From: Aureispira sp963837355
GTDB taxonomy: Bacteria > Bacteroidota > Bacteroidia > Chitinophagales > Saprospiraceae
Assembly (NCBI GenBank): GCA_963837355.1
Contig: CAWIMY010000007.1
Coordinates: 1,488,001-1,552,000 of the forward strand
Reading direction: 5' to 3'
Length of the DNA: 64,000 nt
Within the stretch, counting starts at the first letter, position 1, and the number at the start of each line of letters is the position of its first letter. Below are positions 35,647 to 44,640 of this stretch, in pieces. The notes under the pieces are model-generated. The model was not told where the DNA came from and searched no databases. It saw only the letters and a list, made by a program, of their open reading frames with translations. The translations under genes were made by a program, and so were the position numbers.

Positions 35647-36138
35647 ATGTTGATTATGAGTAATGTGTTTATAAGCCATCACGGAAGGGACGATGGAAAG
35701 GTACAGCGTCTAAAAAAAAGGTTAAGAGACATAAATAAGAACACAAAAAACTACTCTATTGATAGTGCAAAGCATTTAGGGAAAAAGCCGAACTGGAGCG
35801 ATGCTATGATTAATGGAGTACTTAAATCTCGAATTAAGCAATCGGGAACGTTTATTTGTCTTATTGGAAAGGAAACATATACTAGACCTTGGGTGAATCG
35901 AGAAGTGGAGCTAGCGGCACAGTTCGGAAAAACTATAATTGGAATCTATGCTCACGGAGAGGCAAAGAGTGCGAATATACCAGAAGCATTAAAAATTTTT
36001 GGGAACGATGTAATTGGGTGGAATTCACTAGATAAGTTAGATGATATTATGCGTGGAGTAGTAATACCTGCAGAGAACTGTGCGGGTATACAAAGGAGTC
36101 CAATTTATCCTACTATAAGAATTCCTTGTACCAAATAA
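35647..36138 (+). CDS. TIR-like protein of the MTH538/ThsB type
   Basis: A 163-residue stand-alone protein with the TIR-like pattern of Thoeris ThsB: NVFISHHGRDD opening, FICLIGKETYTRPWVNREVELAAQFGKTIIGIYAHG block with the conserved W-V-x-x-E motif, then a final helix. Such proteins cleave NAD and make a cyclic-ADP-ribose-like signal on infection. The start may be the ATG at 35647 or the one at 35656. It lies 10 bp before the Nmad2 gene, so it is part of the modification cassette transcript. It is the intact counterpart of the TGA-interrupted TIR gene at 30909, to which it is only distantly similar. Confidence 0.75.
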   Translation: MLIMSNVFISHHGRDDGKVQRLKKRLRDINKNTKNYSIDSAKHLGKKPNWSDAMINGVLKSRIKQSGTFICLIGKETYTRPWVNREVELAAQFGKTIIGIYAHGEAKSANIPEALKIFGNDVIGWNSLDKLDDIMRGVVIPAENCAGIQRSPIYPTIRIPCTK

Positions 36139-36148
36139 AATTAAAATT

Positions 36149-36859
36149 ATGAATATTTTTAGATATGGAGTGGTGTATGATTATGGACTAGCTCCCAATC
36201 CTTTTGGAGCATTTTGCACTTTAGCTGTTTGTAAACCTAATATAAGAAAAAACAAGAATTTATATAAAGGAGATTGGATTTTAGGCTTTGGTAGTAAGAC
36301 CTTAAATATGCCCTGTCGCTTAATTTATGCGATGAAGGTAGACGAATGGTTGACGTTTCAAGAGTATTGGAAGGACGAACGGTTTCAATACAAGAAACCT
36401 AGAGCTAACGGTAGCTTAGTACAGATATATGGAGATAATATTTATCACCATGCGGAAGAAATAGAAGATCCTACTATAGAGGATTGGATACAAGAAGACT
36501 CTGCTCATTCTTTAGAGAGTGGTCAACCACATAGTGGACATATCAAAAGAGATATTAGCGGGAAACGAGTATTGATAGCGCAGCAAGGAAACTTTTACTA
36601 CTGGGGTAGAGAAGCTATAGAATTACCAGAAGAACATAAACGAGTTTGTAATCCTGCACGAAACATGAAATATAAAATTAGCAAAAACGAAGAAACAAAC
36701 CTGTCAGAAGAACATAAAGAAGCCTTTATAACGTGGCTAACCAGCACCTACGAACCAGGTATCCACGGTTATCCCACAAATTGGACAAAAGCACATAACA
36801 TTCAACGAACCTTTCTTAGCTTTGAAGAGGAGGAACCCACCGAAGAACCTCCAACATAA
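36149..36859 (+). CDS. Nmad2-like (nucleotide modification associated domain 2) protein
   Basis: A 236-residue protein that I recognise as Nmad2 from the opening FRYGVVYDYGLAPNPFGAF, the CTLAVCKPNIRKNKNLYKGDWILGFGSK region (shown in parts), MPCRLIYAMKVDEWLTFQEYW, and the GKRVLIAQQGNFYYWG strand. The family was defined by its association with genes for modified DNA bases and free-nucleotide modification; its biochemical activity is not established. It follows the TIR-like gene by 10 bp and precedes the metallophosphoesterase by 42 bp. A short acidic tail (FEEEEPTEEPPT) is present. Confidence 0.8.
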   Translation: MNIFRYGVVYDYGLAPNPFGAFCTLAVCKPNIRKNKNLYKGDWILGFGSKTLNMPCRLIYAMKVDEWLTFQEYWKDERFQYKKPRANGSLVQIYGDNIYHHAEEIEDPTIEDWIQEDSAHSLESGQPHSGHIKRDISGKRVLIAQQGNFYYWGREAIELPEEHKRVCNPARNMKYKISKNEETNLSEEHKEAFITWLTSTYEPGIHGYPTNWTKAHNIQRTFLSFEEEEPTEEPPT

Positions 36860-36901
36860 CACCATTACTGACCGAGTGCACTACTCAATAAAAAAAAGAC
36901 T

Positions 36902-37459
36902 ATGATTTGGTTTACCGCCGATTGGCATTTTGGAGACGACCGCTTTTTGGGAGACAATCCCTTGTTTCGTCCGTTTACTTCGTTAGAGGAGCAGCACCAT
37001 AAGATTATTGAGGCAATGAATGCCTGTATACAAGCTGACGATCAACTCATTCACTTGGGAGATGTGTGTGTGACATTAGATACGCTACCCTTAATTAATC
37101 AAATTAACTGTCAGAATAGAACCCTAGTAGTAGGGAATTATGATGATGATCAAGCGGAAAAGATAGCACAACTGCCTCAATATTTTAGCAAGGTGGTACA
37201 GGAGATGGAACTGACCTTACAGTCAGGAGAGACCGTCTATCTAAACCACTATCCTGCCAAGGCAAAGGCGGACTGTTTCAATATTGTAGGGCACATCCAT
37301 AGCCTCTGGAAGGTGCAGCCCAATATGATTAATGTCGGGGTGGATGCTTGGCATTTTAGACCAGTGAGTGAACACGAGATTACTTATTTAATGAACGCTA
37401 TACGGAAGCATTACGACAACAATGTTTTCCCTAATAAAACAACCAACAACCGTGAATGA
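36902..37459 (+). CDS. Metallophosphoesterase (calcineurin-like)
   Basis: A 185-residue two-metal phosphoesterase with all metal ligands visible: Asp7 and His9 in TADWHFG, Asp54 in HLGDV, Asn79 in GNYDD, His116 in NHYP, and GHIH at 130-133. This compact form is typical of phage and mobile-element proteins that hydrolyse phosphomonoesters or cyclic nucleotides. In this operon it could remove phosphate from a modified nucleotide or degrade a TIR-derived signal; both are inference. It ends with TGA a few bases before the preferred ATG of the Nmad1 gene. Confidence 0.9.
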   Translation: MIWFTADWHFGDDRFLGDNPLFRPFTSLEEQHHKIIEAMNACIQADDQLIHLGDVCVTLDTLPLINQINCQNRTLVVGNYDDDQAEKIAQLPQYFSKVVQEMELTLQSGETVYLNHYPAKAKADCFNIVGHIHSLWKVQPNMINVGVDAWHFRPVSEHEITYLMNAIRKHYDNNVFPNKTTNNRE

Positions 37460-37466
37460 TAATCCA

Positions 37467-37742
37467 ATGACTGCCGAAAAGGTAGAACAACTAATGCGCG
37501 AGGTCGCTGCGATTTTGCTAAAAAAGAACCAAGACTATGGAGGAGCTAGTTTTGATTTAGGACTCAATGGCAACATGGTGCATTTGTGGGACAAAATTCG
37601 TCGCTACCGCAATTTAGTAGAACGCCGCCCAACCAACCCAATCGCCAATTATGAGTCCATTGAAGACACCTTACGGGACATTATGGGCTACGCTACCATC
37701 GGCTTATTGATTTTGGAGGGAGAAAAAGGACAACTGCCATGA
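37467..37742 (+). CDS. Nmad1 (DUF1599) protein
   Basis: A short helical protein matching DUF1599/Nmad1 by its core: LLKKNQDYGGASFDLG, MVHLWDKIRRYRNLV, and NYESIEDTLRDIMGYATIGLLIL, the acidic metal-site pattern of all-alpha NTP pyrophosphohydrolase-like proteins. It is expected to act on nucleotides in base-modification pathways. The frame starts at 37422 inside the phosphoesterase gene; the ATG at 37467 (MTAEKVEQLM) agrees better with family length. Its TGA overlaps the ATG of the next gene (ATGA at 37739), so translation is coupled. Confidence 0.85.
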   Translation: MTAEKVEQLMREVAAILLKKNQDYGGASFDLGLNGNMVHLWDKIRRYRNLVERRPTNPIANYESIEDTLRDIMGYATIGLLILEGEKGQLP

Positions 37743-38710
37743 TACAACCGAACGATGCCGCCTTTCGCTATTACTTTTGGTTTATGCAGGAGCGGATGCA
37801 ACTTTTTTGGCGAAAATACGAGCAGGAGCGCTTTCCTTGGACAGAGGATCAGACCTTGACGAACTACAAATTTACCAATGTCTACAGAGCTTGCGATCGG
37901 GTGAGCCAGTACCTGATTCGAGCAATTATTTACCCTGCTTATAAACAGGAGTTAAGTGCCGAGGATACCTTGTTGCGCATTCTTGTTTTCAAAGTGTTTA
38001 ATAAAATAGGAACGTGGCAATACTTGGAGGAATTATTAAATGAGCCTTTGACCAGCGCCAATTACAATCCCAAACGATTCACCAAATGGCTAGACGAATT
38101 GCAAGCAGTACAGCCAATATTTAACGGGGCTTATATTATGACAGGCAGTCATCGGGATTATACCAGTTATAAAACTAAGCACGAGCGCTGGCTTTATATG
38201 ATAGAGAAGGAGCTACTAAAAAAAGGTGGGTTTCAAGACATCCTACAAGCAAAATCCTTAGAAGACGTCTACAACCGACTAATCAAATGTCCTTTTATCG
38301 GGGAGTTTCTAGCTTACCAATATGCCATAGATTTTAACTATTCAGAAGTGATTAATTTTGATGAAAATAGTTTTGTTAAAGCAGGTATTGGCGCACAAAG
38401 AGGCATCAAAAAATGCTTTTACGTCGATAAAAAATACAGCTTAGAAGATTACATCAGATACACTCAAGAACAGGCAGAGGCTTACCGTGAAAAGTATGGT
38501 TATACAGACTTCAGAAATCTTTTTGGAAGAGCACCTACGTTAATCGACTTTCAAAATTGCTTTTGCGAAACGGATAAACTTCTACGGGTGAAATTACCCA
38601 GTGCTAATCTAGAAAACGTACGCATCAAACAAAAGTACAAAGTCAAGAGAGGGGCTCTGCCAATAACCTATTTCTTTCCTCCAAAATGGGGAATCAACGC
38701 TACTCTATAA
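37739..38710 (+). CDS. HMUDK_hel / aGPT-PPlase2-like protein, copy 1
   Basis: A 323-residue helical protein matching the family annotated as 5-hmdU DNA kinase helical domain or alpha-glutamyl/putrescinyl-thymine pyrophosphorylase clade 2. Hallmarks are FTNVYRACDRVSQYLI, LLRILVFKVFNK, FLAYQYAIDFNYSEVINF, GIGAQRGIKKCF and the C-terminal DFQNCFCETDKLLRV. Family members lie with hydroxymethyluracil-forming enzymes in phage and bacterial thymine hypermodification loci. The start overlaps the Nmad1 stop by 4 bp. A second, somewhat more GC-rich copy lies at 39885, roughly 60% identical by eye, with the thymidylate-synthase-like gene between them. Confidence 0.75.
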   Translation: MIQPNDAAFRYYFWFMQERMQLFWRKYEQERFPWTEDQTLTNYKFTNVYRACDRVSQYLIRAIIYPAYKQELSAEDTLLRILVFKVFNKIGTWQYLEELLNEPLTSANYNPKRFTKWLDELQAVQPIFNGAYIMTGSHRDYTSYKTKHERWLYMIEKELLKKGGFQDILQAKSLEDVYNRLIKCPFIGEFLAYQYAIDFNYSEVINFDENSFVKAGIGAQRGIKKCFYVDKKYSLEDYIRYTQEQAEAYREKYGYTDFRNLFGRAPTLIDFQNCFCETDKLLRVKLPSANLENVRIKQKYKVKRGALPITYFFPPKWGINATL

Positions 38711-38723
38711 AATCCTACAGCAC

Positions 38724-39758
38724 ATGTATCAACAAACTTATAAAGGCATCAATAGTTGCCTAATCGATCTATGCCAACAACTGAAAAAGCACGGCGTTCC
38801 AAGAAACACACGAGGACAGCATTGCATAGAATTCCCCGAACCCGTTCTTCTGAAAATAGAACAACCCACGGCTCGCTGGATTACGTTACCTGAGCGAAAA
38901 TGGAATCTATTCTTACCCTACGCGGAATCATTATGGATTGCTTCGGGGAGCAATAATTTGAAATTCATTAGCCACTATCTATCGGGAATGCATGAATTTT
39001 CTGATGATAAGCAATCCATTAGAGCAGGGTATGGGCCTCGTTTACGCTCTTATGATGGACTGGACTTGGATATGGTATACCCTAATCTAACTGCTAAGTA
39101 CACAACCAACGATCAGTTTGCTTACCTAGAGCAGTTGCTCAAACAAGATCCTACTTCCAGAAGAGGCTTAATGACTATTGGGAATCCACTAAAAGATCAA
39201 TTAGATGTGAAGTCTGGGCAGTTAAAAGTAACAAAGGATTATCCCTGTACATGCACTCTACATTTCTATCTGAATGTCAATAATGCGCTGGATTTAATAG
39301 TACACATGCGCTCCAACGATTTGATCTGGGGACTAAGTGCCGTTAATGTATTTAATTTTACATTTATGCAAGAATACTTTGCTGCTATTCTACAAGTACC
39401 CTTGGGACATTATTATCACAGTGTCAATAACCTACACTACTATCAACGGCATGAAGGTATGGTTAGTGCGCTAGCTAGTTATAACTTTGAAGAGGTCGAT
39501 AATCCTTCTTTTGAATACACCAAGCAGTTTGGAAGCTTGAAAGATTTCGATGGCAACGTCCAACAACTCCTACAAATAGAGAAAGGATATAGGAAGGCAG
39601 GAGGCGTTGAAACGACAAGTGTCTTGTCTAGTTTTGGGAGGCAAGAAGCCTTTTTTGAAGATTGGAATAAAATATTGTCTATCAAAAATGGCCACAAAGC
39701 GGTAGAATTTGAAAATCCCATATTGACCGCCCTATATAGCCACTTGCGGTCCGCTTAA
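38724..39758 (+). CDS. Thymidylate synthase / dNMP hydroxymethylase-like enzyme
   Basis: A 344-residue member of the ThyA superfamily. Seen are YGPRLR near residue 103, the catalytic Cys175 in YPCTCTLHFY, RSNDLIWGL (196-204), and HSVNNLHYY (232-240). It is diverged from true ThyA: the usual G-D-A-H is NNLH here, and the nucleotide-discriminating site reads SAVNVFNF, with Asn208 at the place where cytidylate hydroxymethylases have Asp, which points to a uracil substrate. Likely reaction: hydroxymethylation (or methylation) of dUMP using methylene-tetrahydrofolate. Between the two HMUDK-like genes it probably supplies the hydroxymethyl-uracil precursor; this is inference. Confidence 0.8.
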   Translation: MYQQTYKGINSCLIDLCQQLKKHGVPRNTRGQHCIEFPEPVLLKIEQPTARWITLPERKWNLFLPYAESLWIASGSNNLKFISHYLSGMHEFSDDKQSIRAGYGPRLRSYDGLDLDMVYPNLTAKYTTNDQFAYLEQLLKQDPTSRRGLMTIGNPLKDQLDVKSGQLKVTKDYPCTCTLHFYLNVNNALDLIVHMRSNDLIWGLSAVNVFNFTFMQEYFAAILQVPLGHYYHSVNNLHYYQRHEGMVSALASYNFEEVDNPSFEYTKQFGSLKDFDGNVQQLLQIEKGYRKAGGVETTSVLSSFGRQEAFFEDWNKILSIKNGHKAVEFENPILTALYSHLRSA

Positions 39759-39764
39759 TTACTG

Positions 39765-39796
39765 GCGTGCTGCTGAAAAAGCAGCGCGCATTTTTT
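39765..39796 (+). terminator. Rho-independent terminator
   Basis: GCGTGCTGCT / AGCAGCGCGC stem (one G-U pair), GAAA-type loop, followed by ATTTTTT. It lies directly after the ThyA-like gene, so the second HMUDK-like gene may be a separate unit. Confidence 0.7.
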
Positions 39797-39884
39797 GTGC
39801 AGAAAAGTAAGTGCCTTTCTTGACCAAAATAGCTTCTTCCTTGTTATAACGAAAGATTCCATTGTTTCACCAACTCCTACCACT

Positions 39885-40853
39885 ATGATTCAACCCCGCG
39901 ACGAAGCGTTTAAATATTTCTTTTGGCTCCGCCAAGAGCGTATGAATATCTTTTGGAAACGCTGGGAGGGGCAGCCCGCTCCTTGGACGCAGGACGGAAT
40001 GCTAGAAAAATACCGCTTAACGAATGTATACCGTGCCTGTGATCGGGTAAGCCAATACTTGATTCGGGAGGTGATTTATACCCCGCAGGCAGCTGGCTTG
40101 TCGCCCAAAGACGTATTGTTGCGTATTTTGGTGTTTAAGGTGTTTAACAAGCCCGATACGTGGCAATACTTGGAGGAGCAGTTGGGCGAACCCTTGTGTG
40201 TGGCGAATTACAACGCTCTATTGTTTAGTCAATGGCTGGCAGAACTAAAAGAGGTACAGCCGATTTTCAACGGGGCGTATATCATGGCGGGCAGCCATCG
40301 CGGTTATCCCAACAAGCGCACCAAGCATGGCGTTTGGCTAGAAATTATTCAGCAAGAGCTGTTGGATGGGGAAGTATTGGATCGAATTATAGAAGCAAAA
40401 TCATTGGAAGAAGTCTACTACTTGTTGAAATCCTGTTCGCTCATCGGGAGTTTTTTGGCTTACCAGTACAGCATTGATTTTAATTATTCCGAGGTCATTA
40501 ATTTTGAGGAGAACAGCTTTACCAAGGCGGGGATTGGAGCCCAGCGGGGCATTCAAAAATGCTTTGAACTAGAGGCCCGCTACAGCTATGAGGACTATGT
40601 GCATTATACCCAAGACAACCTAGCAACCCTAGAACAGCGCTACGGCTACACGGATTTTGTGCCGTTATTCGACCGCCCTATGACCTTGGTTGATTTTCAA
40701 GGCGGTTTTTGCGAAACCGACAAAATTTTACGCGTCAAATTGCCCGAACTCAACCTCAAAGAACGCCGCATTAAGCAAGTGTATAAACCGACAGGCGATC
40801 CTATGACTTATTTTTTTCCACCCAAGTGGGGACTGAATGCTTATTTAAAATAG
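39885..40853 (+). CDS. HMUDK_hel / aGPT-PPlase2-like protein, copy 2
   Basis: A 322-residue paralogue of the gene at 37739 with the same motifs (LTNVYRACDRVSQYLI, FLAYQYSIDFNYSEVINF, GIGAQRGIQKCF, FCETDKILRV). The frame extends upstream to 39795, but the ATG at 39885 gives MIQPRDEAFKYFFW, which aligns exactly with MIQPNDAAFRYYFW of copy 1, so the start is well supported. It lies after a terminator and looks more GC-rich at third positions than copy 1. Having two diverged copies suggests two substrates or two steps rather than recent duplication. Confidence 0.75.
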   Translation: MIQPRDEAFKYFFWLRQERMNIFWKRWEGQPAPWTQDGMLEKYRLTNVYRACDRVSQYLIREVIYTPQAAGLSPKDVLLRILVFKVFNKPDTWQYLEEQLGEPLCVANYNALLFSQWLAELKEVQPIFNGAYIMAGSHRGYPNKRTKHGVWLEIIQQELLDGEVLDRIIEAKSLEEVYYLLKSCSLIGSFLAYQYSIDFNYSEVINFEENSFTKAGIGAQRGIQKCFELEARYSYEDYVHYTQDNLATLEQRYGYTDFVPLFDRPMTLVDFQGGFCETDKILRVKLPELNLKERRIKQVYKPTGDPMTYFFPPKWGLNAYLK

Positions 40854-41087
40854 GGGACTTTTTGCTCTAGGATTGTTGGTAATAATAAAGAAAGTAGCTA
40901 TAAGGGACTAGGATTCAGCAGTTAAGAGTAGGAATGGATTTAGTTAGGTAAATGACAAAATAATAATTGAAATTGTTTTAAGTTTAAAGATTAAGCTCTA
41001 TCTTCGGCTATACGCTGATGGGAAAGGATTGCTCGTTGGTGGTAGATCTATATTATTGAATCACTCACAAGACTCCACGCCCCCTTT

Positions 41088-43166
41088 ATGAAAAATTATA
41101 CGTTTGTTTTTCTGCTTGCTCTACTAAGCAGCCTATTTTTTGCTTGTCAAAAAGACCGATTTCAAAGGAACAAGCGCCCTTCCGCACGCGCTTTCTCAAA
41201 AGGCCACACCATACTTATAGATGGTCAGAACAGCAACAAAAATCCAGCAATCCCGACGACATTGTACTGGGGGCAATGTTGCCCAACCCCTACGCCCACG
41301 ACAATGTTTTGGCGGCCTTCAACACTATTTATCCCAACCAGCAGCGCAGCAGTTTGACGGTAACCGATTTGTATGTGCAGTTTCTGCCCGACAGTTGGGA
41401 AGCACTCAACGCCCTGCAAGCCGCTATTGATGCCTTTGAAGGGGAAAACAATCCCATTGAGGAAAATGATCCTTACTTGTTTAATTACCCGATTCATTAT
41501 GAAGTGGTGCAGCAAGGCATTTACCACCACGATCCCGCTATCGCCGCAGACCAACCGAGCTACCATTACGCGGTTGTTAAACCTGACTTTCAGGTGCCCA
41601 CTGGGGTCACTGCTGTCACGCTAGCCGAACTGGTTCACGTGCCTTACAATACCTATATCATGGCAGAAGCTTTTCGCCGTGTAGGGGCACCTTATTACGA
41701 TGTTCAGGGCGCGCTGATGACCACTTGCACGCCCACTTGTCCCAATTATCCGCAGTGTTTTGACCCTACTGTTGATTGCAACAGTGGCGGCGTGGAGCCT
41801 TTAGCCGTTCCCTGTGCCCCCAACACCACTTGGCACCATTGTAGTCAGATTTTTATTCCTACGCCGCGTAATCCAGTAGGAGGAGGAACGACCAATTCTT
41901 GTGGTTGTTATATGAATGACGAACAAAATAAGCCGAGTGGCTGTATTCAAGTAAAGGACACCCAATTCCCAGTGGGGTTAGATTATCAGGGAGTACGCCG
42001 TCTGAAAGTCTACGTGAAAGACCTTTATTTCTTTGGGCGCGAAACGTGGACGAACCACGAGGGGTGCTGGTTGATTGACCATCGGTATTTTGGGGGCATT
42101 CATCCTTGGATAGATTGGTACAACAGCAATATTAGTTTTCGAGCCATGCGCGGCTTTGATTATACCCAATTAGGGCACCACCTCAAACAAAACTGCGGTA
42201 CCCACGGAGGGGGCATTTATAATGATTTTCAGGTTCAGCATATTTCTTTTGCAGACAACAGCAGTATCCGACGTACATTTTGGGTAGCCTCTACCAGTAT
42301 GAATGCGTTTTACGAATTTAATGGCTATGCGAATGCAGAAGGCATTGGTACTGCTCATGGGGCAAATGCCTTGAGTTTTTGGTTGCTCAACGGCGATGCT
42401 GGTTCAGCTGCTGCCCCTATGTTAAAGCACTTGCAAACAAACACCTCCTTGGGAAATGTAGTCGGTACGTCCATTAATCTTATAGGAAGTTTGTTCTTGC
42501 CCTTGGGGGGCTATATTGCGCCTACTATTGCGGCCAACCTACCTGATGTACTTTATAATTATGGCATCTCTGGATTGCGCTCTGATGGACTGAAGGAACT
42601 TTGTTACCATGAGTTGGCGCATGTATCTCATTATCGAGGCCTACCCGCTGCCGACCGGGACAACTATTGGTTGGGCTAACATTCTCCGAATAGTAAGCAA
42701 TGACCAACTCGGCGATAATCCTCCCTATGGAAGTGCAAACACCACAGGAGCTGGCCGAACCGCAATAATGGAGTCCTGGGCAAGTCATATTGGATCTCTT
42801 TTTGCGGATAAACAGTATGGGGTGAATAATAGTTTTTCGGCTAGTGCTATAAATCCAGTCATTAAGGAAGCAAGAAGAATCATTTATAGAAGGTTAGAGC
42901 GCTTTAATCCTAATTCTACGAGCCTAGATGCTTGGATGCCTGATGGAGTATACTGGGACCTATTAGATGATAGTACACACAATGTCGCTTATGACATTAT
43001 TGATCCTGTAATAGATAATGTGGACGGCATTACTAATGCAGATATGTTTACAGCCATTACGCAGAATGCTCCGACAGATGTCCTTACGGTGCGAGATGCT
43101 ATCAAAGCTAACTATCCTAATAAAGCCATTTATATAGATAGCTTGTACTTAGAATATGGTTATTAG
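41088..43166 (+). pseudogene. Broken lipoprotein zinc metallopeptidase (HELAH), two frameshifts
   Basis: Three overlapping frames together read one protein. 41088 onward: lipoprotein signal peptide (LLALLSSLFFACQKD). From somewhere between 41145 and 41270 the frame changes to the long one ending at 42679, which carries the zinc motif ELCYHELAHVSHY near its end. At about 42670 the frame changes again; removing one T from TGGTTGGG would give DNYWWANIL and continue to GRTAIMESWASHIGSLF, where ESWASHIG looks like the third zinc ligand segment of gluzincins. It was probably a surface-anchored protease; the present sequence cannot make it in one piece. Real decay or sequence errors are both possible. 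Confidence 0.7.
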
Positions 43167-43221
43167 GGGGCGAAACAAGGTATTGAGAAATAGAATGAGG
43201 TTTATTTTTAAATTACATTAA

Positions 43222-43896
43222 ATGATTAAAATAGTAAACATAATATTACTTGTGGTTTTTATGCAGTCCTGCACTCCAAAAGACTGCGAACAACATTTCG
43301 CTTTCGAATTTCCAATGTCTGTCACTCCACAAGATACCTTCAACATTGGCGATACAATTTGGCATGAGATGCTATTACCTCAGAAATTATTAGACAAGAA
43401 TAGCGGGGAATATGTAGATATGAAGGACTTTAACTTGTACTTTGAAATAGCAGTAAGTAGATGGGATAGCAATACAATCGTAGAAGGGACTTTAAACTTT
43501 GATATTAGTACAAGATATAGGTACCGTTACTCAGGGCACTAACATATTCACTTTCACGTACATAGAATTTGAAAGTTTAGCAAGATAAATATTTTACGAT
43601 ATGGCTTGGTTCCTAAAGTTGCTGGAAAGTATTCTGAAGGAGTTGAACTTCCTTTAGCTCTTTACGATAAAGAAAATGCTTAGCTTCACGAGATCCAGAG
43701 CGTTTCCGCTTGACGGATTCTCCTTGTGACCAATTTATGGTAAGCTATTCAGGAGTAAGGATAAATGATGGTAGCCATCAATTACTATCTTATAGATGGA
43801 GTATGTATACCTAGCTCTTTTTCTAACGATACTTTTTGTATGGAAGCTTATGATATAGTGGTAAATAGAGGATTCTACGCCTTTGTCGTGCGCTAG
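43222..43896 (+). pseudogene. Decayed lipoprotein, tandem copy 1
   Basis: Opens with a lipoprotein signal (IILLVVFMQSC) and reads 106 residues to TAA 43540-43542. Beyond that, DNA similarity to the next copy continues in other frames to FYAFVVR and TAG at 43896 (NRGFYAF-type C-terminus). Several separate indels and stops lie between 43515 and 43830, too many for one sequencing slip. Compared with copy 2 the shared parts are FAFEFPMSVT, GDTIWHEM, DKNxGEYxDxKDFNLYFE and SRWDSN. The original function is unknown. Confidence 0.65.
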
Positions 43897-43911
43897 AAAA
43901 AGAACATACTT

Positions 43912-44582
43912 ATGAAAGCCTACTACCTACCAATCCTTTGTTTAATCCTTCTCCAAGCCTGCGGCCCAAAAGACTGCGAAAAGCGTTTCGCTTTCGAATT
44001 TCCAATGTCCGTTACTGCCACGCGACACATTTGATATTGGTGACACGATTTGGCATGAGATGCAGTTGCCTGAAAATATATTGGATAAAAATACTGGAGA
44101 ATATATTGATATAAAGGACTTCAACTTGTATTTTGAAGCCTATATGAGTAGATGGGACAGTAATCGAGTACGAGATGCTATGTTAGAATTTGTTGTGGTA
44201 GAAGATGTCGGGAGGGTAACACAAACTGTTAACCTATTTGTTTTTACTTATTTAGAATTTGAAAGCATTAAAATAAAAAATCTTCGATTTGGTTTGATTC
44301 CTACTACTTCTGGGAAATTTTCAGGAGGAGTTGAATTTCCTATGGAGTTTTATGAAAAAGAGCATGTAGCCCCACAAGATCCTGAGCGCTTCCGATTAAC
44401 AAATTCTCCCTGTGACCAATTTATGACTAGCTATTCAGGAGTAAGGATAAATGATGGAGCCATCAATTATCTATTTGATAGATGGTATATGTAAACCCAG
44501 CTCTTTTTCTAACGATACCTTTTGCATGGAAGCTTATGATATAGTAGTAAATAGAGGATTCTACGCCTTTGTCGTCCGTTAA
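43912..44582 (+). pseudogene. Decayed lipoprotein, tandem copy 2
   Basis: Opens MKAYYLPILCLILLQACGPKDCE, a lipoprotein signal, then shifts frame at an extra G near 44017 (ACTGCCACGCGAC against ACTCCACAAGA in copy 1). The second part is open to 44494 (DFNLYFEAYMSRWDSN ... INYLFDRWYM) and a third frame carries the tail NRGFYAFVVR to TAA at 44582. It has at least two lesions, so it is non-functional unless the sequence is wrong. No domain is recognised. Confidence 0.65.
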
Positions 44583-44640
44583 AAAGCTACTTACGAAAAT
44601 CCGCTATCTACTAATCCTTTACCTCACCCCCAACCAAACT

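Noticed and set aside
27355..40853. Island as a prophage
   Set aside because: No integrase, terminase, capsid, tail or lysis gene and no flanking tRNA or direct repeat is visible, despite the phage-like metallophosphoesterase and ThyA-like genes.
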